Assembly: GCA_030159075.1 (NCBI GenBank)
Contig: BROG01000110.1
Span: forward strand, 1-64,000
Length of the DNA: 64,000 nucleotides
DNA from: Atrina japonica
Lineage: Eukaryota; Mollusca; Bivalvia; Pterioida; Pinnidae
Direction of reading: 5' to 3'
Below are positions 31,501 to 40,834 of this stretch, in pieces. The translations under genes and the position numbers were made by a program. Every line of letters begins with the position of its first letter. Position 1 is the first letter of the stretch. A model generated the notes under the pieces. It had not been told where the DNA came from and did no database searches. It was given only the letters and a program-made list of their open reading frames with translations.

Positions 31501-34500
31501 TCACTTACTTAACATCGTTTGTAATATAATGATATTTTTCACTTCAGTTTTTGGTCATACACGGATCATATTTGATAACAAATAACCATGATTACAAGTT
31601 TTTGAACAGGCACTTAGACATGATGTACATTCGACTGCTATTAATAATGCTTTATCGAGGCTGAACAAAATGGCTCTACACAGACTTGAACTGTCTTGAC
31701 TAAATAAGTAGTTGATATTACATTTGCATGGATTTGGGATTTTGTGGTCGTATGTTGAAAGTTTCCAGAGAACAGTTTTGAAAAGATTCATTGACACTGG
31801 AGATATAAAAAATAAACATCAAAGTGGGCGATAAAAATAATAAGTGAGCAAAGTGATTTTGCCATCCAGGTCCATTAACGGCATGATCTTTGGCGTGTAT
31901 TACGCATAAAGGGACCATTGTAACTGTGCCTGTTGAAGGCAGTATTAATTAAAAAATGTAAATTTAGGTTCTTGATGATTTTTATGACCAGTTGTGGTGA
32001 AGGATTTCAGAAATTGCCACTGAATCTAAAGGAATCTGAATCGACTCCATATATATGTGTCAGGAGAGACCTCTCAAAGGAAAAGGGAAAATTAAACACA
32101 TGAACTACCAACTCACCAGATGTCAATATTATAGAAAATATATAGATGACACTTAAAATCAAGCTACACAATCAATTACACTGCTTCAAAAACTTCAAAT
32201 GATTAGTCGCAGTCGAGTGATGAATTTCAATCAAAACGTGAAGTGGTTTGTTTATATTTCACAAGCTGAAGACTTGAAGAAAATGTCAGGTAGGGCCAAA
32301 CGAAACTTAACTGGAAAAATGTATTTAATAGAATAACTCATGTTAAACATGTACTCTTCTGTCTCATGATGTAATAAACTTTTTATTCATCAAACATTTG
32401 GCGAATATCATTTATTTATTTTATTAGCAAAATAATTTTAATTGTTAAGGAAATAAAGTGGATATTACAGGCATGTAAAGTAGAAGAAACTAAAATGCAA
32501 AGATGTACTCTCTAAAAAACCTTCTATATGTTTTACTACAGAGTTTGAATATACTATGTACCAGTATGTGGTCCCCAGGTATCAAGTTCCACATTGACTC
32601 CTCTTTGTTGACCTCCCACATTAAATCACCATTCACACATTCTTCCCATGATCCTTTGTCAGTCTTGTGTTTCACAATTATGTGTTTCTTTTCAATAACA
32701 ACATTCACATCTCTTCCTTTAGTAATGTAACTTGGTACCTACAAATGACAACATGTTAAACTTCAGAATATTATTTCATTCAAAAGATCCAATGAATATT
32801 AACACAGCTAATGACGATGAAATCTCATACTGAACATTCTTTTGGCCCCTCCTTTTTTTTTATTTATAAAACATTAATTTTGGTGTTATGTGTATAATAA
32901 TTCATACCTCCATTTATCACATTGACCACTAGATGTGGTATTCTGGCACAGCACTCAAATAACAAGGTCCCAGTATCACACCAGGTGTGGTATGTATAAG
33001 GATCATCACTGGAGAATTGACATAAGTCCATAGTACAGGACCAAAGGTCCCAGTATCACACCAGGTGTGGCATGTATAAGAACCTTCACTGGATTGACAT
33101 CAGTCTGTAACACCGGACAAAAGGTCCCAGTATCATGACAGGTGTGGTATGTATAAGGATCATCACTGGAGAATTGACATCAGTTCATAGTACAGACCAA
33201 AAGGTCCCAGTATCACACCAAGTGTGGCATGTATAAGAGCCTTCACTGGATAATTGACATAAGTCCATAGTACAGGACCAAAGGTCCCAGTATCATGACA
33301 TGTGTGGTATGTATAAGGACCATCTGTGGATTGACATCAGTCTGTAACACAGGACAAAACGTCCAAGTATCATGACAACTGTGGTAAGTATAAGAACCAC
33401 TAGTGGATTGACACCAGTCTATAGCACAGGACAAAAGGTCCCAGTAACACACCAAATGAGGCATGTATAAGAACCATCACTGGATAATTGACATCAGTCT
33501 ATAACACAGGACAAAAGGTCCAAGTATCACGACAGGTGTAACATGTATAAGAACCACCACTGGATTGACATCAGTCTATAGTACAGGACAAAAGGTCCCA
33601 ATATCACAACATGTGTAACATATATAAGAACCATCTGTGGATTGATATCAGTCCATATTACAGGACAAAAGTTCCTAGTATCATGACAGGTGTGGCATGT
33701 TTAAGAACTTTTACTGGATAATTGACATCAGTCCATAGCACAGGTCAAAATTTTGTGGTACCTCACCTGTAGCTAGTGATGTCTCCATGTAAGTGAAAAA
33801 AAAACCCATAGCAGGTCGACATAAAACAACAAAGATATTACAATTATTATGAATGGTATTGTGAAATTTAGATAAAAAGAAGTCAAAAATATATAACAGC
33901 AAGATGTGAAGGAATAGGTGATCAAATATGCAATGTTTATGGTAGAACAAAATCTGTTTGAGACAAAAGACATAAGAAAAATATTAAGTAGGGTTGTAAT
34001 TGATGAGAGATATTATATTGGTAAGTAAAAAATACTGATATAAATCTAATATTAATTTAGTACATCTATAAAATTACATAATAAAGGTGTTTTATTGTGT
34101 ATTTGACTACCTGAAGATGAAAAAAGTAATCATTGCAAGATAAACATTGTTTACTTGAACAAATTGGACAGTTAGAATAAAAGGTAACATAGTTCAAGAA
34201 CATCAAGTAAATAAAACAAACTGAAAATTTTGGTAATTGTAAAAGAAAAAATCATGAGAAATGCATTATAAAATGTATCAATACTAAAAAAATGATTGTA
34301 TTGAATCAATTTGTATTAACGATATATCAATATCAAGTCTACCAATGTCAGCCCTAATATCACCTGACCTTGACTTGGATATCAACATCTGTTATTGTTT
34401 GTGACCACGAATATTGATCTCTAATAGCGCCATTGTAACTCTCAGGATTGGACTGGTACATTTCCTGTTGTCTAAAGATATCAAATCAACAAAAGATATA

Positions 34501-34963
34501 ATTGGTATGTATTAAATTTTACAATTTACTCACTTTTACATTTGATAAAGTAAACATGGTGAAAGTGATTAATCTCATACATTATTGCCAGGAAAAAAAA
34601 ATTAATTGACTACTGCCAATTGAAGAAATAGATGTTTAGGCCAACTTTACTGTATACTTTCTAAATACTGTACCATAAAGGTCCCTTTTCAAACATTTTA
34701 GTGTAGGATAAATATATGAAGACTTTAACATAAAACAATATAGATAATAGAAAAGTAATTCCATATCTTTTTCTGCACGGATTATATGTACAGTCTAACC
34801 TGCCTTAGCGACTCACTGATTTAAAAGACTACCTGCCTTAGGTGAACTAAATGTAGGACTCCCAAAGTGTATTTTTCCTATTCAAATCACCTGAATTAAA
34901 AGACCACCTGTCATATGCGACCATTTTTGCCTCTTTCCTTGGACAGTCTCTTAAAACAGGTTT

Positions 34964-35038
<75 letters not shown>

Positions 35039-38000
35039 GGCTTAAAAAAAATACTCGTTCACACAAGTGATTTTTTGAAAGTGCCGAGTCAATTTGGGCC
35101 TTCACTCTTTAATAAAAACAATGCATCACTCGATTATCAAAAATATTTATGATATGTACATCACTGATGTGAATAAATAACCATAAATTTCAAGGAAACT
35201 GTTCAGTACCTTGCTTCACAGGCTTGCGATAGACATAACACGGGACAACACTCATGTTTATACATGTAGTTTGCTACTCACAGGGCATGTGCAATGTCCT
35301 GACTGAAAATGAATGCCGAGTCCAATTCATAGTCAACATAGTCCCAGACAAGTAATCCTACTACTTTACTACCAAATGCATATTGTTTAATTTCGTATGA
35401 TTAAATTCTTTTTACACAGAATGCATGCAGCATAATAAGTCCTTCTGTATAACGTACATCCATAAGTATTCATAATTGCATTTTAAGTCTGCATTGGCAT
35501 ATGCATTTACTGTTGTGTCGTCGTACATACACTGCTCGTCGATGTACGGTGCTGAGGTGAATATTGCAGAATACGTGCCCAGAATGATTACAGTTTAGCT
35601 CTGAGAAATTTTTATTAAAATGCAGTATATCTATGAGGTCAACATTCATTATAATGTCTCAAAGAAAGTTGTCATCTTTTCGGATTCAAGCCTAATTATG
35701 AAACTTAATTGGGGATACATTTCTGACTGTCTGTTGCCGTGTTGGCATTGGGATTCTGTCGTGGGCCATTTTCATGTGCTGCATGACTGAATTTCTGCCT
35801 CGATTTTAAGTAACTTAAATTCATATTTTACCACAACAAAACATGACTGAAACTGAATTTAGCACAGTACATAAATCTAGTAGTACCTTAAAATCATGGC
35901 AGGATTTTGGTCTAGTGACTGAGCTACTATTTCAGTGTTCAAATTTTTCAGTTTTGCAGTATAAAAATTGTATTTGAATTTAACAACTTGACAGTCATCG
36001 TATGTATGCAAAAAAAACCTTGCTTTTTGTTGTTATTGAGAACTTGAGTTTCAAATGATTAATCTTAATAAATATCATATTCTTTTCCTCAAAAATAATT
36101 TTCACTTGTGGTAGGTGTTGAGTAAATTTGCCCAAGTGTTGAGTGAATTTCCAAAGCCACTGTGCACCGTGCCGAGTGGACAATAAAATTTTCTTTAAGT
36201 CCTGATATATATTATTTTAGGATTTTCATCATACCTTGCTAATTCAGGATTTTCATCTTCATCTCTTGTACTTTTGGATTCAGAATCTTTGGTAGCATTG
36301 ACATCATTGTTATCCTTTTTCACCTGACTTGTATCTGTTTTATTGTCTTTCATTTCACTCTTGGCACTATTTTTGGACTTTTCTTGATTTTCACTCATAT
36401 TGCTCTGATGGCCTTGATTAGCTGGTTTTGTTTCATGTGACTTACTTTCTTTTTGTGTAGATACTTTTTCTGTGACACATTGTGTTTTGTTTTCTTTTGT
36501 CTTATCTGTGCCAGATGCTGCTGATTTTTCTGAATAAACAAGATGTATTTTAGAAACACTATGCCCACAAGAACTTAACCATTCATTTAGATTTATAAGT
36601 CCTATAACTCTGGCAAAAAATTGCCAAATCTTGGCCATAATCAAACCCATCTAAGATGTCCATAATTTAAAGCAACATTGATTTTGGTAACAAATTGAGA
36701 AAAGGGTATATAGGAAAAATTAAATTGATACAATCTGACAAATGGACAAACAGATAAACTTTGAATCTTCTGTAAAAGTTTAATTCTTACATTGGACTAT
36801 ATTGGTACTAGTGTAGATGTACCAACTGAAATACATGTGTACAGCCTCTTCACTGCTAACAGGATAAGCAAATCCATGATAGGTTATCATTGCGTAACAA
36901 CCAATAAAAACTGATACACATTCACAAAATTTATAATCCTGCCAAGTATGGTCCAAATTTTTCAAGTGATTTCAGAGAAAAAAAAATTAAGTGGATTGTA
37001 AAAACAATGGCCACAAAGTGATACAATATAACTATAAATACATGTAATATGAAAGGAAAGAAGACCAAAAAAAATTACTTCATATTTTCAATATCTATTT
37101 TACTCAGTAGCACTTTTTTTTGTAGATAATTATGTTTTTATCTTTTGATTTAGTCCAACTGATTAATTATCAGTAGCATGAGTAGTATTTCTACAAATCT
37201 GTGAAAAATTGTATGAGGGAAATCAATAACATAACAGAGAGAGAAAGATTAGAACTTGACACAATTAGAATTGAGAATTTACTCAAGTCTGAGAATATTC
37301 TCAACTTTACCTGCTCAGCCAATCAGATTTCAGAACTAGTTAAGGTTGGGCAAAACTCTGGTGAAGAGGGCAAACTGTGGCTTCTATTCTAAAGAGAAAG
37401 ATTGGTGACTTGCATATGCATCACTAAAAATGCATTGCTTTCCATGGAGTGACAAGTATTTCAGAATACAAAGTGAAACTGATAAATTTACCTGTAGATT
37501 TATTTGTCAATTTTTGGCTTTCTGCCTGTCTAAATTCTTCATCTTTGACAGCAAGGTCTTCAAAAATCTTATACACCTGCGACAGAAAAACAAGTTTTAG
37601 ATAAGATTTGTTTGAGAAAAACCACGCTCTTGAAATGTAAGACATTTTTTAAAAGAAATTGAAAGTCCCATAACTCTGGCTAATATTTTCCTTTGTTGGC
37701 TATAACTGGGCCCATTCAAAGTCTTATCTATATGATGCAACATGTCATGGTTAAGATTTAAGGAAAGAAACTCAATTTATTTGAGGGAAACCAAAACCTT
37801 GCAAACAGATCTAAACAAACAGGTGAACAGATCTGAACCTTGCAAACAGATCTAAACAAACAGGCAAACAGATCTGAACCTTGCAAACAGATCTAATCAT
37901 TGCAAACAGATCTAAACCTTGCAAACAGATCTAGCTCGCAAACAAATCTAAACAAACAGGCGAACAGACCAAAAACAAAATCCCCCTCAAATCTTTTATC

Positions 38001-40517
38001 TCTGAAGCATAAATGACCTTCAAACTTTAATACAGTTGAACCCGGATTGATTGAAATCGAAGGTAAATAAATGTATCTTTCAAATAAACAGGGTTTTCAA
38101 AATAATCAGGTTATAATGGCAATAAAGAAATTTGGCCAGAGAATAAAAATCATTTCAATTAAAGTGGGACTTCAATGTAACAAGGTTCAATATCAGTTGG
38201 TTTGACTGTATAATGTCTTGAATGGTAAACATGTACCTGGTTCACAAATGGTATTGTCTAGTTACAAAAATCAATTGGATTTTGAATATAATTCACATTA
38301 CTTGACCAATGAGCAAACAATCCACTTATAATTTAGGTTAAGGAATGGCTGCTTTATGGGAAAGAAGGAAAATTAACAAAGGGACATAATTCTGATAAAA
38401 AGAGGCTGAGTGCTTTGTTATGGAATGTTAAACTCGGTCCCATCAAGGAGGTGTATATACAATATGCAATATGGTGACCCTATGTTAAGGAATGGTGAAT
38501 TTATGGCCTAAACAAGAAAAACCAACAAAAAAAGGGATAACTCTGGAAATACAGGACATAAAGGAGGTGCTTAAGTTAAGAAGTGGCAGGTGCAATCAAT
38601 AACACCTATTAATGGATAGATGAACAATGACACGTATCATACGATGAGCTTATAACAAAAGCAAGTAGTATCATATTATCAATGATTTAATGTGGGTTAA
38701 AATTTAATCATTATGAATAACTCACATTTAAAAGAATTTTCAAAGCAACACCTTGAGGAAATCCCATTTTGTCTTCTTTGGTTTTCATTATTCTATAAAA
38801 GTCAGTTCTGCAAAAACAAATAAGAACCAAAGATATACATTACATCGGACTGTCATAACTCTGAAATCACAGGTGTAGATTGATAAAAATCAAATCAGGC
38901 TGTTTATTAGTGAAATAAAGATGCACTGACATACCGTAAAAGAGTTGAATAAATTTGGAAAGAATAAACCCTTTTGCAGAGGGTTATGGTGAAAATGTCA
39001 ACACAAGATATCAACATTAAATAAGCTGTTTTAAATTGTTAAACTTCATATCACAATGGAACAGTACGTATGGTCAGTGACAGTGTGGAGATCAGATTAA
39101 AAGTGAAACCACAGGAGTCTGAAATGCCCAGTGTAATGGTTCGTGACCAGTTTCTATGAAGTACCAATTACCGTGGGTTTCATGATTGTACAAGAACGTG
39201 TGTTTCCCCAACAAACGATGCTGGCGATGGTGCAGTTTAAGACGTCTGAATAACAAATTATTGTTAGTAAAACATAATTTCATTCTGTGTCCCCGTCTTT
39301 AAAAAAATCGTAAAATACATTGACGGTCATTGAAATGCTGGCTTATCATAGATAATCATGAAAAGGGGTTTTATTTGTGTTCACCCAGCGTTTGTCAAAA
39401 TGTCAAAATGAAAAAATCAGCATGCTCCAAGGGGAAATCATTCTAACCTGGCACAAATGGGGTCATAGTGACCAGAAAATATAATGACGAATAAGATTAT
39501 TTAGTTACATATAATCTTAATTCATTTCTTGAACTGATATTTATGGACATTTTCAGTCATACTGTAGCAGTGTTTAAAGTGAGTTTTAGAAATAATATGA
39601 TTGGTTTGATGCATAATTGATTTATTGTTCTGGAATTAAACAGATGTCACCTCTGTCGTCTGAGGTAATTAGAGCGTTCCGTCTTTGTGCTATAAATAGC
39701 TTCGCAACCAATAAAGGGAACCACCGTTATAAAAAGTAATATAATAAACAATCTTGTGAATAAATATTTATATTGTTCTTATAGAATTGTTAAAAAAAAT
39801 AATGATTCACAAGTTTGGATGCTTTAAATTTAAAATGGTAAGCTTTAATCGCATAAACAACGAGATTTAAAAAGTCACGGTAATTGGTCCTTCGACTCAT
39901 GCAAAAGCAGACAAAAAATCGTTTTTGTAATCGTCTATAAATACTATTCACACTTAAACTATTTCAGTTTTTATGTATCAAGAATTTGTTTATCATGGAT
40001 TACACAAGTTATGTAGCAAACTTCAGTGTTCTGTGTGTCCAGTTACAGAACATATCGAGGAAAAATGATGAAAAAATCACGGTAACTAGTCGCTAACCAC
40101 TATAGTATTTGTTAATACAACACCGGGCGTTTCACACTCCTGTGTAGGCCGAACAGTCTGCCCCGATAAAAAAAAAAAAAATAAGAAAAAAAAATAAAAA
40201 AAAAAAAAAAAAAAAACAAAAAGAACAAAAATAAAAAAAAACCCTCCCCCCCCCCCCAAATCGCTTAAAATCGGGGCAGAACGTTCGGCCCAATTCGTCC
40301 TGTGTTGACACATAAATTCAGAAACCGAGAAAGTGAAACGCCGCTACGGCCCCACAGTCTGTATTAGTGTTTAAAAGAAAAACGTTTTAAATTTGAAGGC
40401 AGCATTGTACCGTCTATATAAAAAGCCAAACACTGCATGTAGAAAATTTTCAATTTTCCCTTCGTGTTGCAATATTCCCAAAAGGGCTGAATCGTATCTG
40501 TCGTTCATCTCCACCAT
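28409..40517 (-). CDS. NUDCD3: NUDCD3 (NudC-like), NudC domain-containing protein 3, complete
   Basis: NUDCD3 is a cytosolic p23/CS-domain cochaperone that works with Hsp90 on clients including the dynein intermediate chain. Eight coding exons in order: 40517-40411, 38807-38726, 37576-37492, 36529-36235, 34471-34369, 32738-32562, 30313-30125 and 28534-28409. All are GT-AG and the phases close exactly to 387 residues and TAA (human ~361). The N-terminal helical region has LLGILQHEGKIENFL and TDFYRIMKTKEDKMGFPQGV. A charged, low-complexity linker follows (92-190), then the CS domain with SYNGAIRDQYSWSQTITDVD and WNLIPGDHILI. The NudC-type tail is KAMGLPTSEE-like (RLGLPTSEEK), then KMHNMLKGAWDAEGSPF and GQPFDPSKLNIN. 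The start is the first Met of an exon matching the family N-terminus. Head-to-head with PGAP1. Confidence 0.95.
28535..30124. other. NUDCD3 intron 7, no clear feature
   Basis: AT-rich, with one 'GTGCCATAACTCTG' tag near 29332 shared with other introns. No array or exon-like frame. Confidence 0.5.
30125..30313 (-). CDS. NUDCD3: NUDCD3 coding exon 7
   Basis: Residues 284-346. It completes the CS domain (RWWESILTSEPKINVRKID) and carries DLDDEAQAKIEEMMYNERQK and LGLPTSEEK, the NudC-type helix after the CS fold. Acceptor TTTACAG, donor GTATTG. Confidence 0.96.
30388..31315 (-). mobile_element. Bivalve-type dispersed element, minus copy, ~930 bp
   Basis: On the minus strand it starts TTAGCTCACCCGAACCAACG, whose first 30 nt form a short hairpin with GGTTCAAGTGAGC, and ends near GTGGCACATGGGCTTCTTGT. 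A plus-strand copy occupies 47916-49035 with the same two ends. Internal short tandem parts (TTCATCAAAAC, CTTCAGCGGTT) suggest three diverged subunits. No coding capacity seen. Confidence 0.82.
31316..32561. other. NUDCD3 intron 6, right part
   Basis: AT-rich unique DNA without recognised repeats or frames. Confidence 0.5.
32562..32738 (-). CDS. NUDCD3: NUDCD3 coding exon 6 (CS domain)
   Basis: Residues 225-283: VPSYITKGRDVNVVIEKKHI, then GDLMWEVNKEESMWNLIPGD and HIL. It matches the beta-sandwich core of the p23/CS fold in human NUDCD3 (VPKHVVKGKQVSVAL, SSLWSLEPGKCVLV). Acceptor TTTGTAG, donor GTACAT. Confidence 0.96.
32940..33745. repeat. Minisatellite, ~78-bp unit, about 10 copies
   Basis: AAGGTCCCAGTATCACACCA begins units at about 32968, 33046, 33121, 33202, 33281, 33358, 33435, 33516, 33592 and 33668. 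Each continues GTGTGGTATGTATAAG, CACTGGATAATTGACATCAG and CCATAGTACAGGAC. Units differ at many sites, so the array is old. Confidence 0.93.
33990..34356. mobile_element. hAT-MITE-like element, ~370 bp
   Basis: Begins TAGGGTTGTAATTGATGAGA and ends ACCAATGTCAGCCCTA, imperfect inverted ends of the TAGGGCTGTCA type. Related to 13700-14168. It ends 12 bp before NUDCD3 exon 5. Confidence 0.65.
34369..34471 (-). CDS. NUDCD3: NUDCD3 coding exon 5 (start of CS domain)
   Basis: Residues 190-224: QQEMYQSNPESYNGAIRDQY then SWSQTITDVDIQVK. Human has QKNPDSYNGAVRENYTWSQD. The donor is GTCAGG; an alternative GT four bases further is out of frame with exon 6. Confidence 0.96.
34790..34965. mobile_element. 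MITE, ~175 bp
   Basis: ACAGTCTAACCTGCC at the left and CAGGTTTGAC at the right are near-complementary inverted ends. The interior repeats ACTACCTGCCTTAGG-type words. It abuts an (AT)n tract. Confidence 0.65.
34967..35035. repeat. (AT)n microsatellite, ~69 bp
   Basis: Uninterrupted AT dinucleotides between the 34790-34965 MITE and the 35036-36204 element. Confidence 0.98.
35036..36204. mobile_element. hAT-like DNA element, 1.17 kb, non-autonomous
   Basis: CAGGGCTTAAAAAAAAT at the left; the right end read inward is CAGGACTTAAAGAAAAT, so 17-bp ends with two differences. Flanking ATATATAT on both sides is compatible with an 8-bp target duplication but lies in an AT tract. No transposase frame seen. 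The right end is 30 bp from the NUDCD3 exon 4 donor. Confidence 0.78.
36235..36529 (-). CDS. NUDCD3: NUDCD3 coding exon 4 (charged low-complexity linker)
   Basis: Residues 92-190. Rich in Lys, Ser, Thr, Asn and Glu, for example KSHETKPANQGHQSNMSENQ, ending EDENPELAR. It is the disordered linker between the N-terminal helical region and the CS domain. It is not conserved in sequence but has the right position, phase and charge. Acceptor TATTCAG, donor GTATGA. Confidence 0.9.
36530..37491. other. NUDCD3 intron 3
   Basis: Has a GTCCTATAACTCTGGC tag near 36599 of the dispersed CATAACTCTG family. No other feature seen. Confidence 0.5.
37492..37576 (-). CDS. NUDCD3: NUDCD3 coding exon 3
   Basis: Residues 64-92: VYKIFEDLAVKDEEFRQAES then QKLTNKST. 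Aligns with human VFKTFDHMARQDDEKRRQEL. Acceptor TGTCGCAG, donor GTAAAT. Confidence 0.93.
37795..37965. repeat. Short tandem repeat, GCAAACAGATCTAAAC units
   Basis: Irregular tandem units CTTGCAAACAGATCTAAACA and AACAGGCGAACAGATCTGAA, seven or more copies of the GCAAACAGATCT core. Confidence 0.9.
38031..38212. mobile_element. MITE, ~180 bp
   Basis: Left end TACAGTTGAACCCGG and right end GGTTTGACTGTA, imperfect inverted ends of the TACAGTYRAACC type that also marks the 27231-27656 element. Possible TA target site. Confidence 0.62.
38213..38725. other. NUDCD3 intron 2, right part
   Basis: No recognised element beyond AT-rich DNA with short words shared with other introns (AGGGATAACTCTGGAA). 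Confidence 0.45.
38726..38807 (-). CDS. NUDCD3: NUDCD3 coding exon 2
   Basis: Residues 36-63: TDFYRIMKTKEDKMGFPQGV then ALKILLN. Human has TDFYRLLRHPSDRMGFPPGA. Acceptor TTTGCAG, donor GTGAGT. Confidence 0.96.
38808..40146. other. NUDCD3 intron 1, left part
   Basis: AT-rich DNA. A CATAACTCTG tag occurs near 38852. No array, element end or conserved frame recognised. Confidence 0.45.
40147..40290. mobile_element. Small inverted-repeat element around a poly(A)/poly(C) core
   Basis: The left arm is GGCCGAACAGTCTGCCCCGA and the right arm, read inward, is GGCCGAACGTTCTGCCCCGA. They enclose an ~85-bp A-rich tract and a C run. The arms are 20 nt with two differences. A fold-back MITE is likely. 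Confidence 0.75.
40411..40517 (-). CDS. NUDCD3: NUDCD3 coding exon 1
   Basis: MVEMNDRYDSALLGILQHEG then KIENFLHAVFGFLYR. Human has ELYDQALLGILQHVGNVQDF and LFGFLYRKTDFY. A second Met at residue 4 could also serve as start. Donor GTACAA. Confidence 0.94.
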
Positions 40518-40702
40518 GATGTCAGTTATGTACTGTTTATGTGATCGCTCTTTGTCACAAAATGTTTGAAATTGTATGCATAAGACAGCTGTCTTTTAAA
40601 CGTTTTGATGATATAAAAAATAATCTTTCGGATTTCTTCTATATTTATCAAGTACATTAAGTATTGACTAGTAACTTCCGATGATACGCCTCTCTTCAAA
40701 CC
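40518..40702. promoter_or_regulatory. NUDCD3/PGAP1 bidirectional promoter
   Basis: Only 185 bp separate the two start codons, which face away from each other, so transcription start sites for both must lie here unless upstream noncoding exons exist. An ETS-like AACTTCCG lies at about 40673-40680. No clear TATA box at a fixed distance from either ATG. Confidence 0.75.
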
Positions 40703-40834
40703 ATGGCGGTAGTGAAAATTCTTTTCTCGACTGTTTGCGTTAGTATTCTGGTTTATGGAACGATTGATATCCTTACAACGTTTGAAGAAAACAAATGTCA
40801 GATGACTTACATGTTTGAAATGCCAGAATATTTG
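40703..40834 (+). CDS. PGAP1: PGAP1 coding exon 1 (membrane anchor)
   Basis: Residues 1-44: a hydrophobic stretch ([20 protein letters not shown]) then [19 protein letters not shown], matching human FEENKCSMSYMFEYPEYQ. Donor GTTTGT. Confidence 0.95.
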
